From the NCBI GenBank assembly GCA_963629425.1, contig CAVGIU010000019.1:1-20279 (forward strand): a DNA stretch of 20,279 nt. The letters are read 5' to 3'. The translations under genes and the position numbers were made by a program. This stretch comes from F23-B02 sp963629425. GTDB taxonomy: Bacteria; Bacillota; Clostridia; Oscillospirales; Oscillospiraceae. Below are positions 1-8,004 of this stretch, piece by piece; the stretch's first letter is position 1; every line of letters begins with the position of its first letter. Below the pieces are notes generated by a model, which was given only the letters and a program-made list of their open reading frames with translations, did not search any database and was not told where the DNA came from.

Positions 1-40
1 TTAGGTACACTGCGTATCTGATAACACTCGGAGGTGTAAG

Positions 41-910
41 ATGTCAATTGCGGTATTCACCGATTCGGCGGCCAACATCCCGGCCGCAAAGATCGAAGAA
101 CTGAATATTCATGTTATCCCGTGCAGCTATGAGCTGGGCGGCAAGATAATAAAGTGTCCGTCGGCTCCCGAAGACTTCGACGGTCATGAGTTTTACGATA
201 TGCTTCGCGCCAAGACCGAGATACGCACGAGCATGACCAATTCGCACGACATTGCCGAAGCGTTTGAGACAGAGCTTTCGCAGGACAACGACATCGTCTA
301 TATAAGCATTTCCTCCGGCATCAGCGGAACGTTCAATGCCGGACGACTTGCGGCCGAGGAACTGCGCGATAAATATCCCGAGCGCCGCATCGAGGTGTTC
401 GATTCCATGGGGGCCGGCCTCGGTATCGGTCTGCTTGCGATGAAAGCTGCCGACTACCGCGACGAGGGGCTTAACATGAACGCTCTTATAGAGCGACTTG
501 CGTCCGACCGCAGCGGCCTGTGTGAGTATTTCACAGTCGACGATCTTATGCATCTCCGCCGCGGCGGCCGTCTTTCCGGTATAGCTGCGATGGTGGGAAC
601 CGTTTTGAACGTAAAGCCGCTCCTGCGCGGCGATGAGGAAGGGAAGATAGTCGTCTTTTCAAAGCTTCGCGGCAGAAAAAAGGCCATTGAGGCCATAGCC
701 CACGAGTATGAGGCCAAGGCTGTCGACCCACAGAATCAGCGCGTTGCGATAAGCCACGGCGACTGCCCGGAGGATGCCGAGAAGCTTGCCGAGCTCGTGC
801 GCGAAATTGCGGAGCCCAAGGAGCTTATCATCGCCATGCACGAGCCGTATACCGGCATACATGTAGGCCCCGGTATGCTCTCGCTGTTTTTCCTGGGCGC
901 AGGAAGATAG
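41..910 (+). CDS. DegV family protein (fatty-acid-binding, FakB-like)
   Basis: This 289-residue protein has the normal length and motifs of the DegV family. Seen: the N-terminal FTDSAANIP strand-loop (residues 6-14), a TSMTNS segment at 63-68 where the family has its TSxPS lipid-contact motif, SSGISGTFNA at 91-100, the DLMHLRRGGRLSG block at 168-180, and a C-terminal GIHVGPG motif. Known of the family: DegV proteins bind a fatty acid in a buried pocket, and FakB members present it to the kinase FakA for phosphorylation and phospholipid synthesis. Which lipid this one binds cannot be read from sequence. The ATG at 41 follows a GGAGGTG ribosome site at about 30-36. No FakA gene is nearby, so the gene appears to be a monocistron ending in the terminator at 906-946. 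Confidence 0.9.
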   Translation: MSIAVFTDSAANIPAAKIEELNIHVIPCSYELGGKIIKCPSAPEDFDGHEFYDMLRAKTEIRTSMTNSHDIAEAFETELSQDNDIVYISISSGISGTFNAGRLAAEELRDKYPERRIEVFDSMGAGLGIGLLAMKAADYRDEGLNMNALIERLASDRSGLCEYFTVDDLMHLRRGGRLSGIAAMVGTVLNVKPLLRGDEEGKIVVFSKLRGRKKAIEAIAHEYEAKAVDPQNQRVAISHGDCPEDAEKLAELVREIAEPKELIIAMHEPYTGIHVGPGMLSLFFLGAGR

Positions 911-946
911 TAAAAAAGACCGCCATCGGCGGTCTTTTTTACTATC
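906..946. terminator. Bidirectional intrinsic terminator between convergent genes
   Basis: A perfect 19-bp stem (906-924 with 928-946) closes a three-base ATC loop. The core is GACCGCC/GGCGGTC flanked by six A on one side and six T on the other, so either strand ends in a U-run. It overlaps the stop codon of the DegV gene and lies 7 bases from the stop of the convergent gene at 953. Confidence 0.93.
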
Positions 947-952
947 TCGATA

Positions 953-1693
953 TCAGTGATGATCCTTCGCGTTCTTACCCTTGTCGCCTACGCCGAAGTG
1001 GAGCTCCTTCATACCCTCGACCTCGTCACAGATGTCCTTGAGCTGGCAGACGGTGCAGTCTGTCGGCAGACCTTCCATGATGTGGGTCAGGGTGCTTGTG
1101 ATAGCGTCGACCTTCTTTGCGTTTTCAAGCATCGTCTTGAAGTCGAGTGTGGGGTCGGTGATGAAAATGACCTTGACGTTGAGGACGTTGGGGTCTTTTT
1201 TGTATGCCTCGATGTAGCGATAGCCGACCTGCTCGAAGTTTATGCCGCGCTTGATGGCCTTTTTGGAAACGCGCACCTGTTCACGGTGGCTCTCCGGCGA
1301 CATGCGTACCATGTAGCCCTCGGGATAGACGTGGTACTTGCAGAACTCAATGTCTTTAAGCGCACGGTAGACTTCCTCATCCTCACCCTCGAGAACGCCG
1401 ACACGCAGCAGAACTATGCGCGCGAAGGGAACGTCCTTCTTGATGGCCTTGAGGTCGGGGCCGTAGAGCAGGACCTCATCACGGTTTACGAGATCGGAGC
1501 TCGTGGTTGTGCAGATATAGTTTGCAGAGCCCAGTCCGAGAGCGCCGAGCTCATAGGCCGCGTCCGACTGGAGCACCAGCTCTGCCGAGCCGAGATCGGG
1601 CCATGCCTTGCCTGCCTTGTAAGGCCAAACCTTGGGCGAGCCCTTGGATAAAAGCTCGTTTGTGTGCTCTATAAGAGTGTTATACAGTTCCAT
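953..1693 (-). CDS. Acetyl-CoA synthase beta-subunit-like protein (CdhC/AcsB-related), stand-alone
   Basis: This 246-residue protein resembles the middle of the CO dehydrogenase/acetyl-CoA synthase beta subunit (AcsB/CdhC), a protein of over 700 residues in acetogens. Aligned by eye, residues 73-181 (EVLLYGPDLKAI ... KVIFITDP) follow the AcsB stretch with IEVIGPDIDTI and VTIITDP, including the HVYPEGYMVRMSPES block matching its HVGQRNLTWVRIGKE block. The C-terminus has C213-x2-C216-x5-C222, placed like the first cysteines of the AcsB A-cluster (CNLC...C). The fourth cluster cysteine and the distal CGC nickel site are absent, so acetyl-CoA synthesis is unlikely. A metal or Fe-S site with three Cys is possible. 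The ATG at 1693 follows AGGAG at about 1703-1708. No other Wood-Ljungdahl genes are in the window. The function is unknown; the family match is from memory of AcsB, not a search. Confidence 0.65.
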   Translation of the reverse strand: MELYNTLIEHTNELLSKGSPKVWPYKAGKAWPDLGSAELVLQSDAAYELGALGLGSANYICTTTSSDLVNRDEVLLYGPDLKAIKKDVPFARIVLLRVGVLEGEDEEVYRALKDIEFCKYHVYPEGYMVRMSPESHREQVRVSKKAIKRGINFEQVGYRYIEAYKKDPNVLNVKVIFITDPTLDFKTMLENAKKVDAITSTLTHIMEGLPTDCTVCQLKDICDEVEGMKELHFGVGDKGKNAKDHH

Positions 1694-1731
1694 GTGTTAT
1701 ATTCTCCTTTTGCCTTATTTCCTTTGCTTAC

Positions 1732-1737
1732 ATTATA
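1732..1737 (-). promoter_or_regulatory. Putative -10 box for the ACS-like gene
   Basis: On the minus strand this reads TATAAT exactly, about 40 bases upstream of the start codon of the gene at 953-1693. The -35 region is poor (around ACGTTT at 17-bp spacing), so the assignment rests mainly on the -10 box and its position. Confidence 0.45.
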
Positions 1738-1814
1738 GACGTTCGGTTCGATAAAACGTGTAGCAAATTCTACAGGGACAAATAAATGTTAAAAAAATTG
1801 CATATATTCCGAGA

Positions 1815-1846
1815 AAAACAGAGCCATCGATCGATGACCCTGTTTT
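1815..1846 (-). terminator. Intrinsic terminator of the YdjI/G/H-type operon
   Basis: On the minus strand a 16-bp stem with two G-U wobbles centres on ATCGATCGAT and is followed by TTTTTCTC. It lies 20 bases past the stop codon of the TPM-domain gene, so it ends the three-gene operon. Confidence 0.8.
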
Positions 1847-1865
1847 GGTGATTTGAAATTTCCGA

Positions 1866-2741
1866 TCAGAACGAGCCGCTTCTGCCGCCGTGGGTGACGC
1901 CGCCGCCGGAAGTATGTGTGCTGCTGAAGCTACCGCCAGAGCCGAAGCCGCCGTGGTGACCGCCGCCGTCGTTATCATCGTTTTTCGGACGTGCGGTCAT
2001 TGTGACAGTGTGGTACAGGAAAAGATCCTGCTGCCTGCCGGGTTTGAAGCTGCCAGCACGCAGATAGTCGGCTGCCGATTCGCGCATTGAAACGGACTTC
2101 ATGCCGCTTTTCATGACTCTCATGCCGATGAATGCCGAGATAAGTCCGACGATGAGCGCCATGCCGAGCCAGGCGACGCTGAAGTAGCTGCTTGACGTGA
2201 TGGGCTGATAATCATCATCATAGTCGTTATCGAAATCATTGGGGTCATACGACTGATCGTCATCCTCCGCTGCAACGAGGCAGGGGCCGCAGTCAAGGAT
2301 AAAACTCGTGCACGCGCTGTACCAGTCGCCGTCGGAGAGGTAAGGCAGGAAGTTATCCGAAATATATTCCAAATCGTCGTCCGTGAAGGCATAAATGCCG
2401 TAGCCGGCGGTGGATATTGCCCACTTGCGCTCGGCAGAGCTTATCATAAACAGTATGCCGCCCTTACTATCGCCCTGACCGATGCCGTTTTCGTCATAGA
2501 AATCATCGGCATATTCCTGCGCGGTTTTGCCGTCGAGTGACGGCGCGGTGACTATGGCAACGTCGACATTGTATGTATTGCACAGCTCGGCAAGCTTTGC
2601 ATTGAGTGTGTCCGTGTCAGCGTCGTCGAACAGGTTTTCCTGATCGTAAATTACGCTTTTGGAGCTGTCGGCCAAAACTGACGGGATGAGCGCAAAGCAG
2701 AGGATGAGCGCGAGAAAAATGGATAAAAATTTCTTGTTCAT
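1866..2741 (-). CDS. ydjH: TPM-domain membrane protein (YdjH/UPF0603-like)
   Basis: A 291-residue protein with a signal peptide (MNKKFLSIFLALILCFALIPSVLA), a TPM domain (about residues 30-150: YDQENLFDDADTDTLNAKL, then VDVAIVTAP and a GGILFMISSAERKWAISTAGYG block), an acidic linker rich in Asp, one membrane segment (SVAWLGMALIVGLISAFIGM), a basic cytoplasmic stretch and a low-complexity Gly/Ser/His tail. The tail is typical of bacterial TPM proteins. The frame opens at a TTG at 2756, but that codon lies inside the ribosome site; the ATG at 2741, preceded by GAGGAGG, is the better start. It follows the YdjG-like gene within 15 bases and is the last gene of the operon. In Bacillus subtilis ydjG, ydjH and ydjI lie in one operon with pspA, and these membrane proteins are linked to envelope stress. 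Symbol assigned by domain content and gene order. Confidence 0.85.
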   Translation of the reverse strand: MNKKFLSIFLALILCFALIPSVLADSSKSVIYDQENLFDDADTDTLNAKLAELCNTYNVDVAIVTAPSLDGKTAQEYADDFYDENGIGQGDSKGGILFMISSAERKWAISTAGYGIYAFTDDDLEYISDNFLPYLSDGDWYSACTSFILDCGPCLVAAEDDDQSYDPNDFDNDYDDDYQPITSSSYFSVAWLGMALIVGLISAFIGMRVMKSGMKSVSMRESAADYLRAGSFKPGRQQDLFLYHTVTMTARPKNDDNDGGGHHGGFGSGGSFSSTHTSGGGVTHGGRSGSF

Positions 2742-2752
2742 GCCGTGCCTCC

Positions 2753-3850
2753 TCAATGAAACAGCAGAAGCTCGATAGCGTAGGCTATGATCGAGCCCGC
2801 GGCGAAGATGCCGCCGAAGTACTTCCGGTAAGCGCCCTTGTCGACCGGCAGATCTCCGACGAATTTGCCGGTCTGACCGTTCATGGCAAAGGTGTATTTA
2901 TTACCGTTCCAAGTGGTGTTGAGAAGCCACACGGGGTAGAGAGCATAATGCTTTTTGCCGTCGGAAAACTGCACGGAAATATTCTCGGGAACGACGGAGT
3001 CATAGCCGACCACAGTGCTGCGCAGGGCAATATCCGAGCTGCGCTTTACGCGCTCGTTTGCTCTTTCGTTGCACTCGTCTGCCGATACGTCGTATTTGTC
3101 GGCAAGATAGCCGGAAAGATAGGCGGTCTGAAAATCCACCGCCTCGCTGAAGTCAAAGGGCTCGAGCGATTCCATGAGGTCATCCGGCATTTTCCGCGAG
3201 CCGTCGACCGGAATGTGGTCGAAGCCCATGCTGCCGCTGCGCAGCAGGCTGAAGTGGCTTGTTTCGGTGTAGTCATAATCTCCGTCCGACCAAAAGCGCG
3301 TTTTCGTCGCGCGGTATCTGCCCTCGGCGTCTGCATCCGTGTCAAAAAGCCAAAACGGAACGTATACGCCCTTGATCTCGTCGATGTGGTTTTCGCTTTT
3401 GAAGACCTTGGGCAGCAGCTTTTTGCCGCTAATATGCTTTTTGAGCGCTTCCTTTGCGGCCTTTTTGTCGAGCTTAAAGGGAATGATATAGTCCGGCTTT
3501 AACTCGCCAGCGAGCCTGGACTTGAAGATGACCGGGTTGCCGCAGAATGGACAGCTCGTTGCCGATGTAGTCTCGTCGGCGATTATCTCGCCGCCGCAGG
3601 TTTGACAGACGTAAACACCCATACCGCCGGCATCGTCATCAAAATGCTCCTTGTCGTCCTCAGATGCCCAGTTCATGTCATCTGCCTTGTCGTTTTTAAG
3701 CCCCTCATCGTAGCTTTTGAGAGTTTCAAGGTCAAACTCGGTGTCGCAGTAGGGACACTTGAGCTTGCTCGAGCGGATATCGTAGGAGATAAATCCGCCG
3801 CAGCAGGGACATTTGTATTGAAGTAAGCTTTCAGTTTCCATGGCCGTCAT
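2753..3850 (-). CDS. ydjG: Zinc-ribbon membrane protein (YdjG-like, TFIIB-type zinc ribbon)
   Basis: This 365-residue protein starts with a zinc ribbon (C14, C17, C32, C35; a further Cys at 16) and has a second one at C82, C85, C100, C103, separated by an acidic linker. The long central region (about 110-320) shows the family's conserved aromatic blocks, such as KGVYVPFWLFDTDA and YALYPVWLLNT. One C-terminal membrane segment (GGIFAAGSIIAYAIELLL) anchors it with the ribbons in the cytoplasm. The start ATG overlaps the stop of the upstream SPFH gene as ATGA, showing translational coupling. Family knowledge: B. subtilis YdjG has this architecture and is encoded with pspA, ydjH and ydjI. No phage-shock pspA gene lies beside it here. 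A biochemical activity is not known. Confidence 0.82.
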   Translation of the reverse strand: MTAMETESLLQYKCPCCGGFISYDIRSSKLKCPYCDTEFDLETLKSYDEGLKNDKADDMNWASEDDKEHFDDDAGGMGVYVCQTCGGEIIADETTSATSCPFCGNPVIFKSRLAGELKPDYIIPFKLDKKAAKEALKKHISGKKLLPKVFKSENHIDEIKGVYVPFWLFDTDADAEGRYRATKTRFWSDGDYDYTETSHFSLLRSGSMGFDHIPVDGSRKMPDDLMESLEPFDFSEAVDFQTAYLSGYLADKYDVSADECNERANERVKRSSDIALRSTVVGYDSVVPENISVQFSDGKKHYALYPVWLLNTTWNGNKYTFAMNGQTGKFVGDLPVDKGAYRKYFGGIFAAGSIIAYAIELLLFH

Positions 3851-5157
3851 ACAAGATCAGAGTCGGTGAACGGATCGCCGCACTCGGGACAGAACTTGGG
3901 CGGATGTGCGGGATCCTCGGGTTCCCAGCCACACTTATCGCACTTGTACTTGGGAACGCCGGCAGGTTTCTGCTTTCCGCATTCGGAGCAGAACTTACCC
4001 TTGTTCACCGTGCCGCAGGAGCAGGTCCAGCCGGCGGCATTTGCAACGGGGCGGGGGCTTCCGCATTCGGGGCAGAATTTGCCCGTTGCCGTTGCTCCGC
4101 AGGAGCAGACCCATGTGTTTGCGCTCGGCTGCGGAGCGGCAGCCTTCTGCTCGGCCGCCATGCCGTACAGTGCCTGAGCGTTTACGCCGCCTGCGTTTGC
4201 AGCCATGCCCATGCCCATGAAGCCCGCCATCGCGCCGCCGGTGTTTCCGGCTGCGGTGCGCATCGCTTCGGCCTGCGCACCGGTGAGGGCACCCGCCGCA
4301 AGACCGGGATTTGAAAGCGCCGCCGCGCGCTGAAGCTCCTTTATGGACTCAGCGTCCTCGTCGGGGATGCTGACGGGGTTCATCGCGATCGAAACAACGC
4401 TTATGCCGCGCGCCTCCGACCATTTACGTGTGAGTGTTTCGTTCATAAGGTCGCACAGCTCCATTGTGTGCGCAGGAATCTGATTCGGGCGCATCTCCAT
4501 ATCGGAGAGCTTGGAAAACGCAGGCTGAAGCGCGCTTATAAACTCGGTCTTGAGCTGCGAGTCTATCTCCGAGCGCTCATAGTCCTGCTCGACATTGCCG
4601 CAGACATTGGTGTAAAACAGCAGGGGATTTGTTATCTTATAGGAATATACGCCGTTGCATCTTATGCCCGTGTCGAGGTCGAGGCCGATGCGGCTGTCGA
4701 CAACGCGGAAGGGAATGGGGGTGGCCGTACCGAACTTGTTGTCGACTATCTCCTTGGTGTTGAAGTAGTAAACGCGCTGATCCTTGCCGGTGTCGCCGCC
4801 ATAGGCAAAGCGCTTACCGATGGTTTTGAAGGTGTCGAGTATCGCCTTGCCGAGGGAGCCTGCGAAGATGCTCGGCTCTGTGGAGGTATCGTAGGTAAAC
4901 TCGCCGGGCTCGGCGCAGACCTCGACGACCTTGCCCTGCTCGACGATTATCATGCACTGACCGTCGGCAACGGCAATGCCCGAGCCGTTTGAAATGATGT
5001 TATCGTTTCCCTTGGTATTGGACGAGCGCGAGGTGATACGCTTTGCACCCTTAACGACGAGAGTGTCCTTATCAATCGCGTCGCAGTAGAAAAATTCCTT
5101 CCACTGGTCGGCCATCGTTCCGCCGAGCGCTCCGACGCCGGCTTTTATGAGTCCCAT
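3847..5157 (-). CDS. ydjI: SPFH-domain protein with C-terminal zinc ribbons (YdjI-like)
   Basis: A 436-residue protein often annotated as 'virion core protein-like' in Firmicutes. The N-terminal half is an SPFH/band-7 fold (ADQWKEFFYCDAIDKDTLVVKG near the start; DSRIGLDLDTGIRCNGVYSYKI in the middle), followed by a helical region and an Ala/Gly/Met-rich linker (about 285-345). The last 88 residues carry three zinc ribbons of CxC...CxxC or CxxC...CxxC form. The frame extends upstream to 5205, but the ATG at 5157 begins the family's MGLIKAGVGALGGTMADQW segment and follows AAAGGA at good spacing. It is the first gene of the operon with the YdjG- and YdjH-like genes. SPFH proteins form membrane-associated oligomers; a scaffold role for the other two proteins is inferred from B. 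subtilis. Confidence 0.86.
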   Translation of the reverse strand: MGLIKAGVGALGGTMADQWKEFFYCDAIDKDTLVVKGAKRITSRSSNTKGNDNIISNGSGIAVADGQCMIIVEQGKVVEVCAEPGEFTYDTSTEPSIFAGSLGKAILDTFKTIGKRFAYGGDTGKDQRVYYFNTKEIVDNKFGTATPIPFRVVDSRIGLDLDTGIRCNGVYSYKITNPLLFYTNVCGNVEQDYERSEIDSQLKTEFISALQPAFSKLSDMEMRPNQIPAHTMELCDLMNETLTRKWSEARGISVVSIAMNPVSIPDEDAESIKELQRAAALSNPGLAAGALTGAQAEAMRTAAGNTGGAMAGFMGMGMAANAGGVNAQALYGMAAEQKAAAPQPSANTWVCSCGATATGKFCPECGSPRPVANAAGWTCSCGTVNKGKFCSECGKQKPAGVPKYKCDKCGWEPEDPAHPPKFCPECGDPFTDSDLV

Positions 5158-5196
5158 AGTATTTATTCCTTTCAAAAACGTGATTTTCAGTGAGTG

Positions 5197-5214
5197 TACA
5201 GTCATTCGACTGTA
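5197..5214. promoter_or_regulatory. Operator-like palindrome in the leader of the ydjI-type operon
   Basis: A perfect inverted repeat, TACAGTC-ATTC-GACTGTA, lies just downstream of the minus-strand -10 box, close to the expected transcription start. Its arms are 7 bp with a 4-bp spacer. This placement suits a repressor site; it could also form a small hairpin at the 5' end of the mRNA. The cognate regulator is unknown. Confidence 0.45.
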
Positions 5215-5223
5215 ATTGCATAA

Positions 5224-5252
5224 ATTATATCATGTGAAACATGGTCTTTCAA
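5224..5252 (-). promoter_or_regulatory. Sigma-A-type promoter of the ydjI/G/H-type operon
   Basis: On the minus strand TTGAAA (5252-5247) and TATAAT (5229-5224) are separated by exactly 17 bases. It lies 67 bases upstream of the chosen start of the SPFH gene. Confidence 0.85.
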
Positions 5253-5314
5253 CACTTGCGGATATTAAATTATAGTGTTAAAATAAATTGTTTTGTGAAA
5301 AAGGAGGTCAATTT

Positions 5315-6550
5315 ATGAGCATTATTAAAGATATAAGCCTCGCGCCTTCGGGCGAGATGAAAATAAACTGGGTCGAGCGCAACATGCCCGTGCTGCGCGG
5401 TATCGGCCGCCGTTTTGCAGATGAAAAGCCATTTAAGGGCCTTAAGGTCGCGCTGTCTGTCCATCTTGAGGCAAAGACCGCGTATCTGTGCCGCGTTATG
5501 GAGCTCGGCGGAGCGGAGATGTACGTTACGGGCTCGAATCCGCTCTCCACACAGGATGACGTCGCGGCGGCTTTGGCTGCCGGCGGCATGAACGTTTTCG
5601 CCGAGTACGGCTGCACCGAGCAGAAGTATGAAGATTGCCTGCGCGAGGTGTTGAAGATCGGACCTAACATCATCATTGATGACGGCGGCGACCTCGTACA
5701 CCTCATGCACGAGGAGTTTTCCAATCTCATTCCCGGCGTTATCGGCGGCTGTGAGGAGACTACGACGGGTATAAACCGTCTGCGCATAATGTCTGCGGCC
5801 GGAGCTCTGCGCTTCCCGATGGTCATGGTAAACGATGCCGACTGTAAGCATATGTTCGATAACCGCTACGGCACGGGTCAGAGTGTGTGGGATGGTATTT
5901 GCCGCACGACTAACCTCATCATTGCCGGCAAATATGTCGTCATATCCGGCTACGGCTGGTGCGGCAAGGGCGTTTCTCTCAGAGCGAAGGGACTGGGCGC
6001 GAAGGTCATCGTGACCGAAACAGACCCCATCCGCGCGCTCGAGGCTGTTATGGACGGTTATGAGGTCATGCCCATGGCCGAAGCCGCGAAGATAGGCGAT
6101 ATTTTCTGCACCGTCACCGGCGGCAGAGACATCATAACAGCCGAGCACTTCCCCCTTATGAAGGACGGAGCCATACTCAGCAATGCCGGTCACTTCAATG
6201 TTGAGGTCGACATGGAAGCACTCGAGAAGATGGCCGTTAAAAAGTACGAAGCGCGCCATAATATACAGGGGTATGTCATGCCTGACGGAAAAACGCTGTT
6301 CACCATTGCCGAGGGCAGGCTCGTTAACCTCGCCGCAGCAGATGGTCACCCTGCAGAGATAATGGATATGAGCTTTGCAATTCAGGCATTATCGGCAAAA
6401 TACCTTGCCGATAACCGCGGCAAGCTCGCTGCCGATGTTGTTTCCGTTCCGCGTGAGATAGATTATGAGGTAGCAAGATGTAAGCTCGATGCCATGGGCG
6501 TAGGTATCGATACGCTCAGCAGGGAGCAGGCCGAGTATCTCGGTAAGTAA
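5315..6550 (+). CDS. ahcY: S-adenosylhomocysteine hydrolase, short (Thermotoga/archaeal-like) form
   Basis: This enzyme splits S-adenosylhomocysteine into adenosine and homocysteine in the methylation cycle, using tightly bound NAD. Visible: H50 in SVHLEAKTA, the IDDGGDL motif (121-127), EETTTG (147-152), the VNDADCKHMFDN block with K178 and D182 matching the catalytic Lys/Asp pair, the NAD-binding GYGWCGKG (212-219), and NAGHFNVEVD with H293. At 411 residues it lacks the insertion and C-terminal PDHYRY-type tail of the long bacterial and animal enzymes, and GYGWCGKG is the variant seen in the Thermotoga-type group. S-inosylhomocysteine hydrolase, from the same family, cannot be excluded. The ATG at 5315 follows AAGGAGG with a 7-base gap; an upstream in-frame start at 5288 has none. 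mgtE follows after 35 bases. Confidence 0.93.
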   Translation: MSIIKDISLAPSGEMKINWVERNMPVLRGIGRRFADEKPFKGLKVALSVHLEAKTAYLCRVMELGGAEMYVTGSNPLSTQDDVAAALAAGGMNVFAEYGCTEQKYEDCLREVLKIGPNIIIDDGGDLVHLMHEEFSNLIPGVIGGCEETTTGINRLRIMSAAGALRFPMVMVNDADCKHMFDNRYGTGQSVWDGICRTTNLIIAGKYVVISGYGWCGKGVSLRAKGLGAKVIVTETDPIRALEAVMDGYEVMPMAEAAKIGDIFCTVTGGRDIITAEHFPLMKDGAILSNAGHFNVEVDMEALEKMAVKKYEARHNIQGYVMPDGKTLFTIAEGRLVNLAAADGHPAEIMDMSFAIQALSAKYLADNRGKLAADVVSVPREIDYEVARCKLDAMGVGIDTLSREQAEYLGK

Positions 6551-6585
6551 GATAAAAAGGATTATCCACGAAAGGAGGCCGCACT

Positions 6586-7986
6586 ATGGATAACATGGAG
6601 AATATGGACTTTGAGACCCTGCGCGACAAGCAGGCCGACGAGCTCATGCAGCTTCTCGATGAAAGACGAATGAAGGAGCTCCAGCTCCGTCTTGAGGACA
6701 TGAATGAGTTCGACGTGGCGGAGTTTCTGTCCGAGATCGGCGATAACCGTATGCCGATGGTGTTCAGGCTTCTTTCCAAGCAGATGGCGGCTGACGTTTT
6801 TGCAAATTTCGACTCGCCAGAGCAGGAGCAGATAATTAACTCCATTACAGACTCCGAGCTGTCGGCGATTATCGAAGAGCTGTATGTCGACGATGCTGTC
6901 GACATGATGGAGGAGCTTCCGGCGAACGTCGTAAAGCGTGTCATGCGCACGGCGACGCCCGAGACGCGCCGACTTATAAATCAGTATCTCAACTACCCCG
7001 AAAACTCGGCAGGAAGCATAATGACCGCCGAGTTCGTGGATCTCAAAAAATATATGAACGTGCGTGAATCCATTGCGCGCATACGCAGGATTGGTGAGGA
7101 TAAGGAGACTATCTATACCTGCTTTGTCACCTCTGCCGATCGTAAGCTCGAGGGCGTTCTGTCGGTTAAGGACCTGCTGCTTTCCGACGATGAAACGGTC
7201 ATTGAGGACATCATGGATACGAATATCGTATTTTGTATGACGCACGATGACCAGGAGGAGGCGGCGGAGAAGATCTCCGACTACGACCTCATGGCGCTGC
7301 CCGTCGTCGATAAGGAAGGCCGTCTTGTAGGCATCGTCACCGTCGACGATGTCATCGACGTCATGGAAGCCGAGGCCACAGAGGACTTCGAAATCATGGC
7401 CGCAATGACGCCTTCGGACAAGCCGTATTCGAGGACGAGCGCCTGGGATATGTGGAAGCGCCGTGTCCCGTGGCTGATGTTCCTCATGCTCTCGGCGACG
7501 TTTACAAGCATGATAATCAATTCCTTTGAGGATGCGCTTGCGGTTCAGGCCGTGCTTATAGGCTTTATCCCGATGCTGATGGGCACGGGCGGAAACTCCG
7601 GCTCGCAGGCATCGACGGCCGTCATCCGAAGCATTTCTCTCGGCGACACGGAGCCCGAGGATGTTGGCCGCGTTGTGTGGAAAGAGTTCAGGGTCGGTGT
7701 GCTCTGCGGTCTGACGCTTGCGGCGGTAAACTTTGTGAAAATGCTTCTGGTGGACAGGCTGCTGCTCGGCAATGACGGAGTTACGCTGACGGTTGCGGCG
7801 GTCGTAAGCCTTTCAATAGTTCTGATAGTCACCTTCGCAAAGGTCGTCGGCAGCGTTCTGCCCGAGGCCGCCGAAAAGCTCGGAGTAGACCCGGCGGTCA
7901 TGGCGACTCCGCTTATATCCACTATCACCGATGCCGTCTCGCTGCTCATTTACTTTGAAATAGCGAAGCTCATGATCAGTTTTTAA
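6586..7986 (+). CDS. mgtE: Magnesium transporter/channel MgtE
   Basis: A 466-residue protein with the full MgtE plan. An N-terminal helical, acidic cytoplasmic domain (about 1-125) is followed by paired CBS domains (about 140-262; GSIMTAEFVDLKKYMNVRESI and ALPVVDKEGRLVGIVTVDDVIDV) and a membrane domain of five helices (about 290-466). The membrane part carries the conserved GTGGNSGSQAST (333-344) and TPLISTITDAVS (441-452), whose Asp449 corresponds to the pore Asp of the family. Known: MgtE is a dimeric Mg2+ channel gated by Mg2+ bound to the cytoplasmic domains. The ribosome site AAAGGAGG precedes the ATG. With ahcY upstream and the AEC permease 18 bases downstream it probably belongs to one transcription unit. 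No Mg2+ riboswitch fits in the 35-base gap upstream. Confidence 0.94.
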   Translation: MDNMENMDFETLRDKQADELMQLLDERRMKELQLRLEDMNEFDVAEFLSEIGDNRMPMVFRLLSKQMAADVFANFDSPEQEQIINSITDSELSAIIEELYVDDAVDMMEELPANVVKRVMRTATPETRRLINQYLNYPENSAGSIMTAEFVDLKKYMNVRESIARIRRIGEDKETIYTCFVTSADRKLEGVLSVKDLLLSDDETVIEDIMDTNIVFCMTHDDQEEAAEKISDYDLMALPVVDKEGRLVGIVTVDDVIDVMEAEATEDFEIMAAMTPSDKPYSRTSAWDMWKRRVPWLMFLMLSATFTSMIINSFEDALAVQAVLIGFIPMLMGTGGNSGSQASTAVIRSISLGDTEPEDVGRVVWKEFRVGVLCGLTLAAVNFVKMLLVDRLLLGNDGVTLTVAAVVSLSIVLIVTFAKVVGSVLPEAAEKLGVDPAVMATPLISTITDAVSLLIYFEIAKLMISF

Positions 7987-8004
7987 TTTGAGGAATAGCG
8001 AAAA

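Noticed and set aside
5270..6349. 359-residue minus-strand frame opposite ahcY
   Set aside because: It is antisense to a clear S-adenosylhomocysteine hydrolase and has no family motifs.
6551..6585. Mg2+ riboswitch upstream of mgtE
   Set aside because: The gap is only 35 bases and holds just the ribosome site; an M-box aptamer needs well over 100 bases.
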